Shown here one piece after another: positions 25,116 through 36,066 of a DNA stretch of 64,000 bases; positions within the stretch are counted from its first letter, which is position 1, and every line of letters starts with the position of its first letter. Below the pieces are notes generated by a model. It ran no database searches. It had not been told where the DNA came from and was given only the letters and a program-made list of their open reading frames with translations. The DNA comes from Dermanyssus gallinae (lineage: Eukaryota; Arthropoda; Arachnida; Mesostigmata; Dermanyssidae). Position numbers and translations under genes: made by a program. Location of the stretch: assembly GCA_003439945.1 (NCBI GenBank), contig QVRM01004797.1, forward strand, positions 62,001 to 126,000. The letters are read 5' to 3'.

Positions 25116-25677
25116 TATATATATTAGCTTGGGTCATATGGTTTATTTAGTCAAAGTTAAACGTTTTTTTATGTATCATTACCTAACACTACTCTAAATA
25201 TATGCACATATTGATGTCAGTGTCATACAATACATTCCGACTCGTTGTTCCAACAAGCATGGTCGAAGTTGAAAAACTTAGCAAAAACCGCACTATTTTA
25301 CAGACACGAACTGCTAAGTACAAGTTCTAAAATGAGAGCCACATGTCCAAACCGTCTTTTTCTAGAACCGTCAGCTCTTCGGCAATGAACCTCCTAGGCC
25401 TACATTCGCATCGAGGCAGGCAGAAACACAGGACAACTAGGACAAAGAGCCATCAGATGCAGAAGTTAGGATTCGACCTGCATTTCCACATCTGCCGTGA
25501 GACTCCTAAGTGGGATTCGGGAGCGGACAAAGCCGCGGGACAACTGCCTACAAATGAAGGGGCATTTCATGTTAGCGGCAACGGGCGATCTGGTCGAAGC
25601 TGCCTGCGGTTTTTCTGCCTCAAACGAAAAGATCGAATCCCACTGATGGCGATGCTTTACTATCTACATACGTTGTT

Positions 25678-25724
<47 letters not shown>

Positions 25725-25849
25725 ATCAGCTGGATCCTTCAAAAGTTCACGCGCTCAGCTTTCGTAAACAGAACGCCGTAGGGCTGCTAAATCCAAGAAG
25801 CGTTACCCAACAAAAGCACGCGTAGCGTAAATAATGTAAAATCATTATC
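25116..25849. other. No gene seen; (TA)n at 25679-25717
   Basis: Unique DNA with one TA tract. A 160-codon frame spans the tract (25343-25825), but it includes translated microsatellite and shows no domain. Confidence 0.4.
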
Positions 25850-26440
25850 ATGAAAAGAAAAAAAGAAAACTTCAAGCTCTTTACGCTCGACATAACCGTC
25901 CTCGTGGACACACCATTCGAGAAGTTGTGCAGAGGGTTTACAGGAGAGGTTTAGCACATGATGCACTATGGCGTGGAAAAGGACGGAGCGCTCGTTTGGC
26001 TAGAAGCGTTGCCATTGCGGTTAGGTGGGTCGAACAATGTAGGGAAACATCGGCTCGGCAGCGTGCCGAACGGATGGGTCTTTCGCGCTCGTACATCTGT
26101 TGTTTTTTGACGTCGGATATACCGATGTATTCATATATGATTCAGTTAACGCTTCGCTACTTGGGCTTTAGAGAGAATACAGCGTCATGCCAATTTTGTG
26201 GAAAAATGATATTTTCCGACAAAGGTAATTTCTGTCTGAATGGAAGTGTGGATGACATGAAGAGTCGTTACACGTGTTATACATATGTGACAGTCTCGTA
26301 TGGCCTCTGGTCCAAAAAAATCATTAATTCCTAGTGTTTCACCCTACGGTGAATGGCGGGCGTTAGACATTCACTGGCCATTACGATCTTGCGATTTAAA
26401 CCTTCCCTGTGGGGTTTTTGAAATTGGAAATGCACGCTAA
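25850..26440 (+). pseudogene. Decayed DDE transposase (IS630/Tc1/mariner superfamily)
   Basis: The plus translation first gives an HTH-like basic region (REVVQRVYRRGLAHDALWRG, about 25920-25980). Then comes IFSDKGNFCLNGSVDD, resembling the FSDE-x-F-x-LNG catalytic block of arthropod Tc-like transposases. After a stop at about 26332, IHWPLRSCDLN resembles the W-P-x-RS-x-DL block holding the last catalytic Asp. Spacing and order fit, but stops and frame changes make it non-functional. No terminal repeats were identified. Confidence 0.5.
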
Positions 26441-26682
26441 AAGACCCGCGACAATCAGGTAACTAAATGTTAACATTGAAACGTGCAGTACTGTAAATTA
26501 AGCTAATTTATATGAAAAAAATGTGCTGACAAGTGGGTGTCCCGTATGCAGCTTGTAAATACCAAAATAAGGTCGCCACCTCAATGTGTTTTACTAGAAA
26601 TGGCTATATACTGGTATATAAATGACAAATCTTGTAAACACTCCTGTTTTTATGTTACTTTACTTAGACTATTTTGCGAACG

Positions 26683-26710
<28 letters not shown>

Positions 26711-26717
<7 letters not shown>

Positions 26718-27723
26718 TCAACAAGTTCTTAAAATAAAAGCCAAGAATTTTCCAAATCTTGTTTTTAATTTTTTCTTATTCGATATTTTCCACGAGAAGC
26801 TCAATAAACTTTTCCCACCGAGATTCTAGAGCATTTATACCTCTTGAGTAGAATTCCGCGTCTTTAGACTGAAAATAGGCATTGACAGCAGCCTTAACCT
26901 CTTCATTGCTGGAAAAAACGCTTTCTACCGAGACTATTCTTCAAATGTCCGAAGCGGAAATAATCAGAGGGGGCCAGGTCTGGAGAATAGGAAGGTTGTT
27001 CAATAAGTTCGAACCTCAGTTGGGCCAGTTTTGCCGATGCTTGCCGCGAGTTGTGTGCAGGAGCATTGTCCTGGTGAAACAGGACAACCTTCTTCTGCAA
27101 AGCGGGCCGTTTCACGATGAGTTCTTGCTTCAGGCAGTCCAACAGTCTTGCATAATATTCTCCCGTGATCGTTTCACTGCTCTCAGGGTAGTCGACCAGA
27201 ATTATTCCACGTTGGTCCCAAAAACCGTAGCCATCATCTTTCCGGCCGATGCCGTTGTCCGCGCCTTCTTTGGAGGTCCTTCACCAGGTGCACACCATTG
27301 GCGATATGCTTCTTGGGTCTGGGGAGTGTAGTGATGGACCCAGCTTTCATCGACGGTCACGAATCTGCGCTCGTCAAAATCGGTGCTCCTGCGACCTCTT
27401 TTTAACTCATTAATCCAGTTGGAAACAGTGGCAAAACATGGCGCAGAGTCACCGTACGCCTCGTCTAACTCACTTTTTACTTGGTTCGCATTCCAACCTT
27501 TGAAATAAAAATGCTTAATAACCACTCAAAACTCTTTTTTCTCAATTTTTTAAAATTACGCTGATACGTTGCACGAGAAAAGCGATCAAACGAAATCGCA
27601 ACGGCCAATCATAATAATATTTTGACTGCTGGCAGTCGAAAAGTTGCCGTTTCCAATAGCGGTGAAAGCGCGCCAAAATTCAAAATCTGAAAAGCTCCTT
27701 TTAGAAACCTGTTGAACTACCTG
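26711..27723 (-). mobile_element. mariner copy 1 (irritans-like), internally deleted
   Basis: The right terminus ends ...GTTGAACTACCTG (27723), the inverted form of CAGGTAGTTCAAC. The left terminus (AGTTCAACAAGTTCTTAAAA from 26715) has lost its outer bases into a TA tract. The copy is about 1.01 kb against 1.29 kb for copy 2; the difference is an internal deletion in the transposase. TA sequence lies on both sides. Confidence 0.85.
26776..27547 (-). pseudogene. mariner transposase, deleted and frameshifted
   Basis: The minus strand first reads an HTH-type N-terminus ending ELKRGRRST, then jumps directly to DFDERRFVTVDESW. This removes roughly 90 residues that copy 2 retains, including much of the second HTH. 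The first catalytic Asp (VTVDESW), the second (FHQDNAPAH) and the third (SPDLAPSDYF) are all recognisable with the DD34D spacing. One base is missing in an A run at about 27219 compared with copy 2, shifting the frame after MMATVF. Another A is missing near the start region. The enzyme would cut and paste the element at TA sites; this copy is dead. Confidence 0.85.
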
Positions 27724-28639
27724 TATATATACATATAAATATAAATAGATGATTGGTTCGTGCATAAGGTACTAGTCGTAGAAATGTAGTAGTAGAAGTA
27801 TGTTTAAGTTTATGTTTTTCAGACTAGTGTTAAGCAGGCCAGCGACATGAATCATTACAAGCGTAATCTGCGTGTTCGGCTGTCCAAGGCTGGGCGGTAA
27901 ACGGACGTATTTGGGCGCAGAAGGGAGCTATCGGTTATGACATCGGCAGGAACTGCGGCAACGGTATGCCCAGCTGCTGATTTCTCACAGCACTCGCTGC
28001 AAGTCGTGTAATGGACATTCCCGGGACAAGTATGGCTCCTCTGACTTCTCACGGAGCCGGAAGCCTCTAACAGGCATCTTCAATAACCCGTCTCAGCATC
28101 ACCGCCTCCTGCAGTCACGTGCAAACAAAAGTCTGCTAACGCTGATGCCGAAGAATAAGTGCTATCTCATTGCTGTACAAACGGTGCGTGAGTCGATACA
28201 CGTGTCGATATCCCCCCCCCCCCCCCCTGAGAAGCTGTACGGTGCATGATTGCCGAAATAAACATCACTTAGCCACAGAACCAAATGCCAATGTCTGTTG
28301 GGCTGGGCTGAAATGCAGCCTCATGTCTTAATAGCTTTTACATAGTAGTATTATAGTACATATGTAGTTACATAGTGTGTCATTGTCATTATTATTATTA
28401 TTACTGCTACTACTAATATTTAACCAACATTTTGAGATTGGAACGTCTAGTCTACAAAGTGGTGCCAACAGCTATTTCAACAACGCATCGCGCCGAAAAT
28501 GCAAAAGGAGTTTTTCCTTGGAACGGCAAGACATGAGAAATTGACGGCCACAGCAAAGCCATCAACTGCTCCGTTTTACAGAAGCAACAGCAGCAGAAAG
28601 CCGTTTCGGGGGCTGTGAGAAGCGTCATATACAGCAAGT
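27724..28639. other. No gene seen
   Basis: Unique DNA with a 16-base C run (28212-28227) and short ATT units near 28390. No motif was found in any frame. Confidence 0.4.
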
Positions 28640-29039
28640 GACCCTGAAAAAGCTAACCAGAGGATACCGACCTATAGCCGTTGGCTGCACTCTGCGTAGA
28701 CTAGCCACAAAGACCCTACTTCCCCAGGTCAATGTAAAAAACTACCCTCAGTCACGGCAGATAAGGTACGCCACTGATAATGGGCCGGAAATAATTGTTC
28801 ATACAGCCCCTTTCTCAAAAACAACGAGTACAGTAGATTTCGCTGAAGAACGTCTCTTTTTAGGCGGAAAAGCAACCATCCTTGTTTTCTGCGAAAACAA
28901 ATTCTCAAATTCAATAATTCTTAGTTTAATGCGCATGAAAGCTCGGCAAATGTCCTCAAATGAGGTACTATTAGATTCTCTGAAAGGCGTGCACACCGTA
29001 CGACTGAGCATTCATTTTAAGGATAGTCTGCCACACTGA
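28640..29039 (+). pseudogene. RT fragment related to RLE-type element C
   Basis: The plus frame reads RGYRPIAVGCTLRRLATKT, aligning with RPIACSSTLRRIAAKIA of element C (about 60700-60750). After a gap, TDNGPEIIVHTA aligns with ARSGTEVAIHAA. This is the N-terminal finger part of the RT. Downstream catalytic motifs are not present and the C-terminal part of the frame is unrecognised. The upstream 200 bases carry no clear homology. A truncated, dead fragment of a different subfamily from element C. Confidence 0.55.
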
Positions 29040-30080
29040 TTTAACAACTTGTTTTAGGATACCGCGTGGATGCAAGGACGTCATTTACTTCGGGAAATGC
29101 CAAAGGCATTTATGTGCATGTACGTATATATACAGGGTATGGTTGAAATTGGTTATTGATGATGCCGTAGAACTCGTTAAAATTATCGTTCTGAAGGACA
29201 TTTAAAATAGGCTAACGAACGAAAAAAGTGTCGTATTGGGAAGACTGTCCAAACATAGAAATCATGCAATGCCTAATTTTTAAATCGCAAACAAAATTTA
29301 AACATCGCAAAAAAATTGCCACTACGCTCATAAAATAAACACATCTAGAAAAGTGCGCATTCTATGGGGATTATTTTTGTTCCAAATTGATAGTGGTTCA
29401 ATTTGAGATACGTTACCGTTACTACGGCCCCAATATTATAGTTCTGTAAAGTCCCATGTTGGCCGAAGGCAGAAGTTAACGACTAGATAATCTGGCGGTG
29501 TTCGATGTGTGTTCTTTGCAAATTCAAAGAACCCTAGGCACAGTTTCCTGCACTTGAGCGCTTCGAGGGAGTAGCCGCCGCGCTTACACAAGAAGCCTGA
29601 TTTAATGCACACAAGTCTCATTAGTGGACCAACGAGAACCCGCATAAAACCCGCCCGCATGCACGCCAGAATCACCTCTCAGTAAATGTTTGGGCTGGCA
29701 TGGCGAACAACTACCTTCTAGGCCCCCAGGAACTTTCGGAGGGTTAAATGGAGAAACGAACTAAACATTTCCGAGCACAGCATTACTAGAACTGCTAGTA
29801 GTAGATGCTATAGAAGATATTTGTTTGGGGATGTAGTTGCATAACGATGGAACAGCAGTACACACTCGCGCGGTACGGGCTTATCTAAGCGTTACCTTCG
29901 AGGTACCAAGAATTGGCCGATGCTAAATCAACTGAAAACGTACCCGGCATACATACGGTAACGTAGTTCTGCTAACCATATTGCGTTTATCCCACTGAAC
30001 ACCGCCAGATACAGACCGTACACCAGTAGCTAATCCCTCCCTCTGTTATATTAGGACTATGTGGGAATCCGATATCGGGG

Positions 30081-30200
30081 GTGAGAAGAGCGGCTTACGG
30101 TAATCTTATCATGAATCGATCGAAAGACTATCGATACGGTACCAAAATTATTTCTGTAAATTTTGCATTTTCCTAGAAGTGCTTGTTTTATAAGCATGAA
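30081..30200 (+). repeat. Diverged direct repeat, copy 1
   Basis: Shares CGGCTTACG, ACTATCGAT, TACCAAAAT, AAATTTT and GTGCTTGTTTTAT in the same order with 30585-30705. Old duplication or repeat family. Confidence 0.5.
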
Positions 30201-30340
30201 AGCTAATAAATGAGAGACCTCAGGATTACCCCCTCATTTTTTCTCTCATTTCAATTTCATTGAAAAATGCTTATTTTAAGGATTTCTACAATTCCCTCAA
30301 TTATCGCCTACGAACATAACTTCTATACGACACTAACAAA

Positions 30341-30495
30341 TTTACAGGTCAAATATGTAATTAGACCTAGTCTTCTAAAGGTGTCCGTGCAATTCTAGTG
30401 CATAATGCGAACAAGAATGCCAGAGCTGAAAATTCACTCTAGAATTTTAGTAAGACCGTAAATAACCTGTTGATGTTCTATTATTTTAACCATAA
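30341..30495 (+). repeat. Diverged repeat, copy 1 of 2
   Basis: Shares TACAGGT, AAAGGTGTCC, TAGAAT/TAGAAA, GTAARACCRTAAATAACCT and TTTTAACCAT in order with 31986-32130. Its nature is unknown. Confidence 0.45.
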
Positions 30496-30584
30496 ACTAT
30501 TCAAATTATGTATTTCCAGCATGATGGCAACACCTGCACACAGCGACGCTGCGGTATGGCCTCACCTAGACGTTGCCTGGCATT

Positions 30585-30705
30585 GGGAGCGGGGAAAACG
30601 GCTTACGAGTATCTGATCACGATTCAAGACACTATCGATTTATTACCAAAATAATTTTCGGAAAATTTTAAATTTTCTTAACGTGCTTGTTTTATTAGCG
30701 TAATG
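30585..30705 (+). repeat. Diverged direct repeat, copy 2
   Basis: Partner of 30081-30200, about 505 bases apart. Confidence 0.5.
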
Positions 30706-31214
30706 GCAATATGTTAAGGCGTTGAATGTAAAAGCTAAAAAAAAAGACATCACAGTATGTTTGATTATTGCAAACAACCCACCAGAATTATGCACTAGAA
30801 ATTTATATATATTAGGGCTACAAAAATGTCTTTTCGGTTTTGGCGCTATAAAGAAAACACATATATAAGAGACACGGGAGGTCTTATTTATTGATTTATA
30901 TATTCTCCGCCGGAAGATACAACCTCTGCCGAACGATTTACAAGGTTTTCGATTTCTAAATAATCTTCCAAGTTTCCAAAAAAATTCAAATCGCCCGAAT
31001 TTGGCATTTTTCTACCTCCATTTTGCAGCACTTTTACGAACAAAACGGCTAAACAGATTTTAAAATGGGTGAGACCAGCAGATTCCCCGCTCTTTTCCAC
31101 ATGAAGACAACAGAGTGAGCCACCGATCTATGCCTAGGCGCCGGGGCGGGCGCTGTGAAAGCCGCGCAAGCGCCAATCCGAAAAGACTTTTTTGTAGACC
31201 ATATATATATATAT

Positions 31215-31567
31215 CGAAACATGGGTGCAGCTTTGGCGAGAACGTCTCACCCCTAGGTCACCATGGCTTATCCTGCGTCCGCAGCTTAGGTCGTAGGACG
31301 AGGCACGCTGCTTTGAATGATACCCTAGCCCGTACTCTAAGGTCTTCTGGCTATTCTTGTGTTCTCGACCCCGCCTGTTTGTACATAGACAACTCCCGTT
31401 GACCTGATAGGATGACCCTAACAGCTTTTGAGGGTGGGAGGACACTTGTCTGGGACGATACCGTGACTGACTCTTTTACACCTTCAATGGTCAATCACGG
31501 AGCTGGCTATGCTGTTTCGCAGGCGAAGGGCTGATGTAGTTTGTTGTCACGCTCACTGGGGAGACTT
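31215..31567 (+). pseudogene. 5'-truncated RLE fragment of element C family
   Basis: The sequence matches 62050-62360 plus 62630-62665 of element C closely. It has the CCHC region (SPLGHHGLSC), RRTRHAALNDTLAR, the endonuclease block and TLVWDDTV (here D-D-T instead of D-A-T). An in-frame TGA replaces one codon near 31400. About 290 bases are deleted between GYAVSQA and the GLM-stop end. The first base follows a TA tract and the last is followed by TTATATATATATATT, so TA repeats sit at both junctions. Confidence 0.8.
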
Positions 31568-34353
31568 ATATATATATATTGGTTTTTGTTGTATAGAGCG
31601 ATTCACCATGATGAAAAGCGTAATCGCACTAAGTCAGTAGGAACCGATTTGGTGGGCGAGATAAACTAAAGCGAGACAAGGCAGACTCTTTCTATGGACA
31701 GCACCAATACCAGGAATTCTAGACGCAGGTCGGCTAACCACATAAATAACTTTCTTCGCAGCGTCTCGACCAACGTATGGCTAATTTCCAACGGTATTGG
31801 AGGAAATTGCAACTAAATTGATACTAAAGCTAATGAAACACATACTTCTTCGTTACAGAGGGGGTCACTGGATGTCCGAGGTATCCTGGGACCAATCTAT
31901 CGCTTTTTTGTATATATCCGGTTCTTAGGAAGCGAAAAATTGTTCGGATACACCCCACATTTGCTAAAACAAGGCAGTCAGACATACAGGTAATTTATGT
32001 AAGTAATTCAGCCCGTTAAAGGTGTCCTCGCAGTTGTATTGAATATTGTAGACGCAAATGCTAGAAATAAAGCGTCACTTGCAATAATTTCAGTAAAACC
32101 ATAAATAACCTTAGGTTTTTTTAACCATGACCTATGGCTGTTTAAGCGTTTTATGTTGTTGCTGTTGTTGGTGATGTCGCTGCTGTCGGTGTTGATACTG
32201 TTCTGCAGATAGTAGTGGTCAGTTTGCCATTATGTAGACAGTTCGTCATGTAAAAATGTGTATTTGATGCAACAACGCATTCTCAGCGTACTAGTAAAAG
32301 TTTACTGCCACAATTCTGCAAACTGTTCTTCTTTACTGAATTTCAACGTTTGGTAACACTCATTTTTTAACTTTTGGACTGGATTTTGGACTAGAGGCAT
32401 CATGAAACCTTTTTTCTTCGTGCAATTTTCTTGTCAAACAATCTGTGACCGTCCAACGTTTGAGAGAGGAGATTAGACGCTGTGTCACTGAGATCCAATC
32501 ATAAGCGCGCGCTAAACTGAGATTGAAAAGTTGGTCAGACGAGCTCAAGCGTGCCAGCAAAGCCGATGAGGGTATTTGACCACATCTTGTTGGGACACGC
32601 TGTAGTTTATTTATTTCTTGTACTAGCTAATAAAATAGAATAATCAAGTTGAATGTTTTATTGTCTGAACATCTAACGCGTTTCATGGCGTAAAGGCCGC
32701 GTCTTTACTTTGGGGCCACACTTTACATCGCCGTTGCAGCGAGGCCTGCTTACGCGCCCACGGGACAGAGTTGCTGAAGCGGGTGTTCCTTAGCCTAGTT
32801 GATTCACCCGTGCCGCAGACAAGACGATGGCCAGCGTACCCAGTCGACCGTAAGAGGGCCAAGGCCACACGACCCTCGCAAGCGCATTAAAAGCTAACGG
32901 CTCGAACCAATAGTCGTTTTAAAGGCCGCGGCACTTTTGTTTCTTGGCCTGCTTGTGCAAGAACCGATCGAGATCACTCTTATCTAGCTTTTGTTGTTGG
33001 ATAGCATGCGATAGAATAGAGGAGTGAACCTGTTGTAGTTGTGATTGTTGTTGTTAGCGGCAATTCCACTCTACATATGTTAGGTGCTGCTTACACCGCT
33101 TCGCGACCAGTTCCGACTATTACAGCTCGGCGTGTTTTCATTCGGAAGTTGCTTTTCGAAGCTGGTAAGGGTGTTTTACATTTGATTGAGTTTAATCGAG
33201 ACTCGGCCAATCGAGCTGGATTGCTGCTTTTATCGGGGGGGGGGGGAGATTAGCCCATAAATAAACCTTATATTTTATGTTTAGGATAACTTTAACCTAA
33301 ATCTGTTAATCGTAGCAAAGTTTGCTTGCAAGGAGTATGCAAAACTGTACGTCGGTTCACTTCCTCTAGGAACATCACCGAAGCGCCTTGGCGATGTTTT
33401 CGACATGGCCCCGTCATTCCACGAGGCGCTGGGATGAATGCTAAAAGTGCATTTTCATGTAATAAATATTTATATTGCGCGCCTATATATACATATATAT
33501 TTTTTTTTGTATACTTTTTACAACAATGATTTGAACTGATTGCAACAATAATATTAAAGCTTATAAACGTTCAAACTAACTTTACAGAAAAAATACGCGA
33601 TATAAATTATCGGCACGAAATTTATAGATATTGCTAATATATTCAAATATGTTTAATTGCTTACAAGAGTTACTTCCTGGTCTTGAATTTTAATTTTATA
33701 GTCCATGTGTTGTCACAAAATTATCATACAGTTACACCCAATATTGCTACGCGTCTTTAACAAAACTTCCGTTAACTCCTTAAAGCAACTTTCTAAACAA
33801 AAAACACATTTTCTGCACACATGTCGCAGGTGTTAATATAACACAAGCCTAAGGATGCAAAAGTGTGACCTACTTAACTGCTGAAGCCACTATACGCATA
33901 GATATCTGATGGCTTTGATATCATAAGTCGTGCGTTGGATCCCGACGTTGCATAATGGCTAACTTAAGCAGCCGAGAAGCTGTTATTTTTTACGCACTTA
34001 ACTCAAACTTACAAGACATTTTTACCGGTGTTGTGTTAAACAATGTGTAAGCAAAGTAAAAAAATATATGGTAATACTACATGCAGACACATATTAAGTA
34101 TAGTTTAGTAGCGATATACGTATTATGGCTAACAGTCTCTGACAGTATGTGACCGCTAACCTCTAGTGAAAAGTTTTTTTAATCAATTAGAGAACGGGAG
34201 TTCCGACTTCTAGAGAGGACTGCGAACGCCAGGGCCCAAGGTAATTCCCTAGATGCGCTATGGATTTGGGGCGATGCATGGACTTCAGCCGGCCATGGTT
34301 TGGATGGAAACACTCGGCGACGACGACGGCATGGTATATGTGTACGCTTTATG

Positions 34354-34403
<50 letters not shown>

Positions 34404-35941
34404 GCATACACAAAACTGCCAACTTTGTACCAAATATTTACATATATATTAAGCGTCTCCCTGGTGAAACACACGCCGACGTAATGCAGCGTGCTTTGCG
34501 ATGGGCGCGCCTTAGAGATCTCTCAGTCGGATCGGCGACGGGACCGGACAGGCAGCCTACTCCGACCTACCCTCTGCTAATGAAAGGTCCGCATAGCGTT
34601 ACAAACACGGCAAGCTTTGGGCTACCTCTTTGGAGAAGGAGGAGCAGCGGCAGGCTGCATCTCGTATGAGATACATCAGCTAACCCTTTTTTTGGAGTAT
34701 ATACGAGTACACACTAGTAGACTCGGCAGATGACGGGAGTGACCATCCATTACACCTGGCTTGCAGGCAAAAGCGTTCAAGCCACTAGCTCTCTACTAAG
34801 TTGTAGCCAGCGAGTGATACAAAACAACGACGCTTCTGCTTAGGATTAGATTCTCTATATAGTAATATATGCGTATGCTATGCACAAAGCGAGATGACAA
34901 AGCTTCGGCACACAATCATGCATTTACTGAGATGCATAGTTAGTCAGCACAACTGTATATATTGTGATTAAATGTTGCGCTACTTGCAACTGAGTGTTGA
35001 CTACTATCCATCATTTTCATGCTTGGGCTATTCGATTTCTTCGTCTTGCTTCTGTTTCTAGCGATAATAACTTACTTTGATCATGTAGTATGCTTAATCT
35101 TATCGATTCCTTTTAGCTTTGGCTGCCGCGACAATCTATCCGACAGCAGAGACAACAACTCGAGACCATATACTTACTATACTCATTTGGCAACATCCTC
35201 CATGCACACAACGCATGGCGCGCCCTGGTTTTATTAAATTAAAAAATTCCACATATATACAAGCATTTGTTTTCATTTTCAATCCAAAGATTGGGACACT
35301 TACGTGGCGGCGTAGAACGTAAGTAGTCGTTCTTCGAAAAACAACTTGTTTCTTTTGTGCGATTTGGCTCGCTGTCACTGCACTTCTGCGGCTTCTCGCA
35401 AACGCATGACAATAGCCTCCCGACTCCCCCGACGCCTCAGCCGTTTTCCACCCAACCAATGTCGAAGCTAAGAGCCTCGCACAGACACGCTTCGGAAGAT
35501 TCAGCCCTTTCGCGGATATTTTGGCCGCATGAACGCGCCTATCGATTTACTACTACTATATGTTTTGTGTACTGCTGAATACAAAAGGGGCATTACACTT
35601 AGCGTAAAACACTTAACCGAAGTACTGAGTTCGCTGCTAGTGGAACACTCTGGGCAAACGCCGCTGCTTCCTCGCGACAACGACGACGAGGTGCTCGGGT
35701 GAAAAAATGTTCAATAAGAGTTCTCCAACCCAACAAGCGGCCGCTGAAATCTGTGAGGAAGGAGGCATATGCGCTACTGGCTGGGTCACTGGGCTTTTAC
35801 GCCAAATGCATGCGCATTGCCCTTTCTCTTTGCCTACCAAATATGTCTAGTAGGGTTTTTTTCTCATCGTCGCCTAATGTTTCTTGATGTTAGTATCCAC
35901 TAGCACAGATCCATATTGTGGCGCCTACGGCTTCTACTGTC
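31568..35941. other. No gene seen; one (TA)n and scattered A-T-rich DNA
   Basis: A TA tract is at about 34361-34400 and a 12-base G run at 33235-33246. Frames of 60-140 codons occur, for example 34253-34669, which spans translated microsatellite; none shows a domain. A repeat copy is noted at 31986-32130. Confidence 0.4.
31986..32130 (+). repeat. Diverged repeat, copy 2 of 2
   Basis: Partner of 30341-30495, about 1.64 kb downstream and in the same orientation. Confidence 0.45.
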
Positions 35942-35956
35942 ACTAGGGCAGTTCTT
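35942..35956. repeat. Target-site duplication of element B, left copy
   Basis: The 15 bases ACTAGGGCAGTTCTT are identical to 40067-40081 and mark the 3' side of the minus-strand insertion. Confidence 0.9.
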
Positions 35957-36066
35957 TTTATTTTTATTTTTATAGAGGACTAACTGGGAAATGCGGTTGC
36001 ACACTCGGGCACCACAGCAGGGGAACTCCCTGCAGATGCGGGCCGGTAGTGTGGGGCTCCAACCCA

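Larger units (their letters stand above)
29040..31214. other. No gene seen; transposon-like terminus and diverged repeats
   Basis: At 29131-29180, TACAGGGTATGGTTGAAATT and the nearby GTAGAACTCGTTAAAAT resemble the left end of the palindromic element at 24042, but no right end was found. Two roughly 120-base blocks (30081-30200 and 30585-30705) are diverged copies. The rest is A-T rich and featureless. A short TA tract ends at 31214. Confidence 0.45.

Noticed and set aside
26882..27331. Plus-strand frame across mariner copy 1
   Set aside because: Opposite-strand shadow of the transposase relic; the same applies to 47006-47479 in copy 2.
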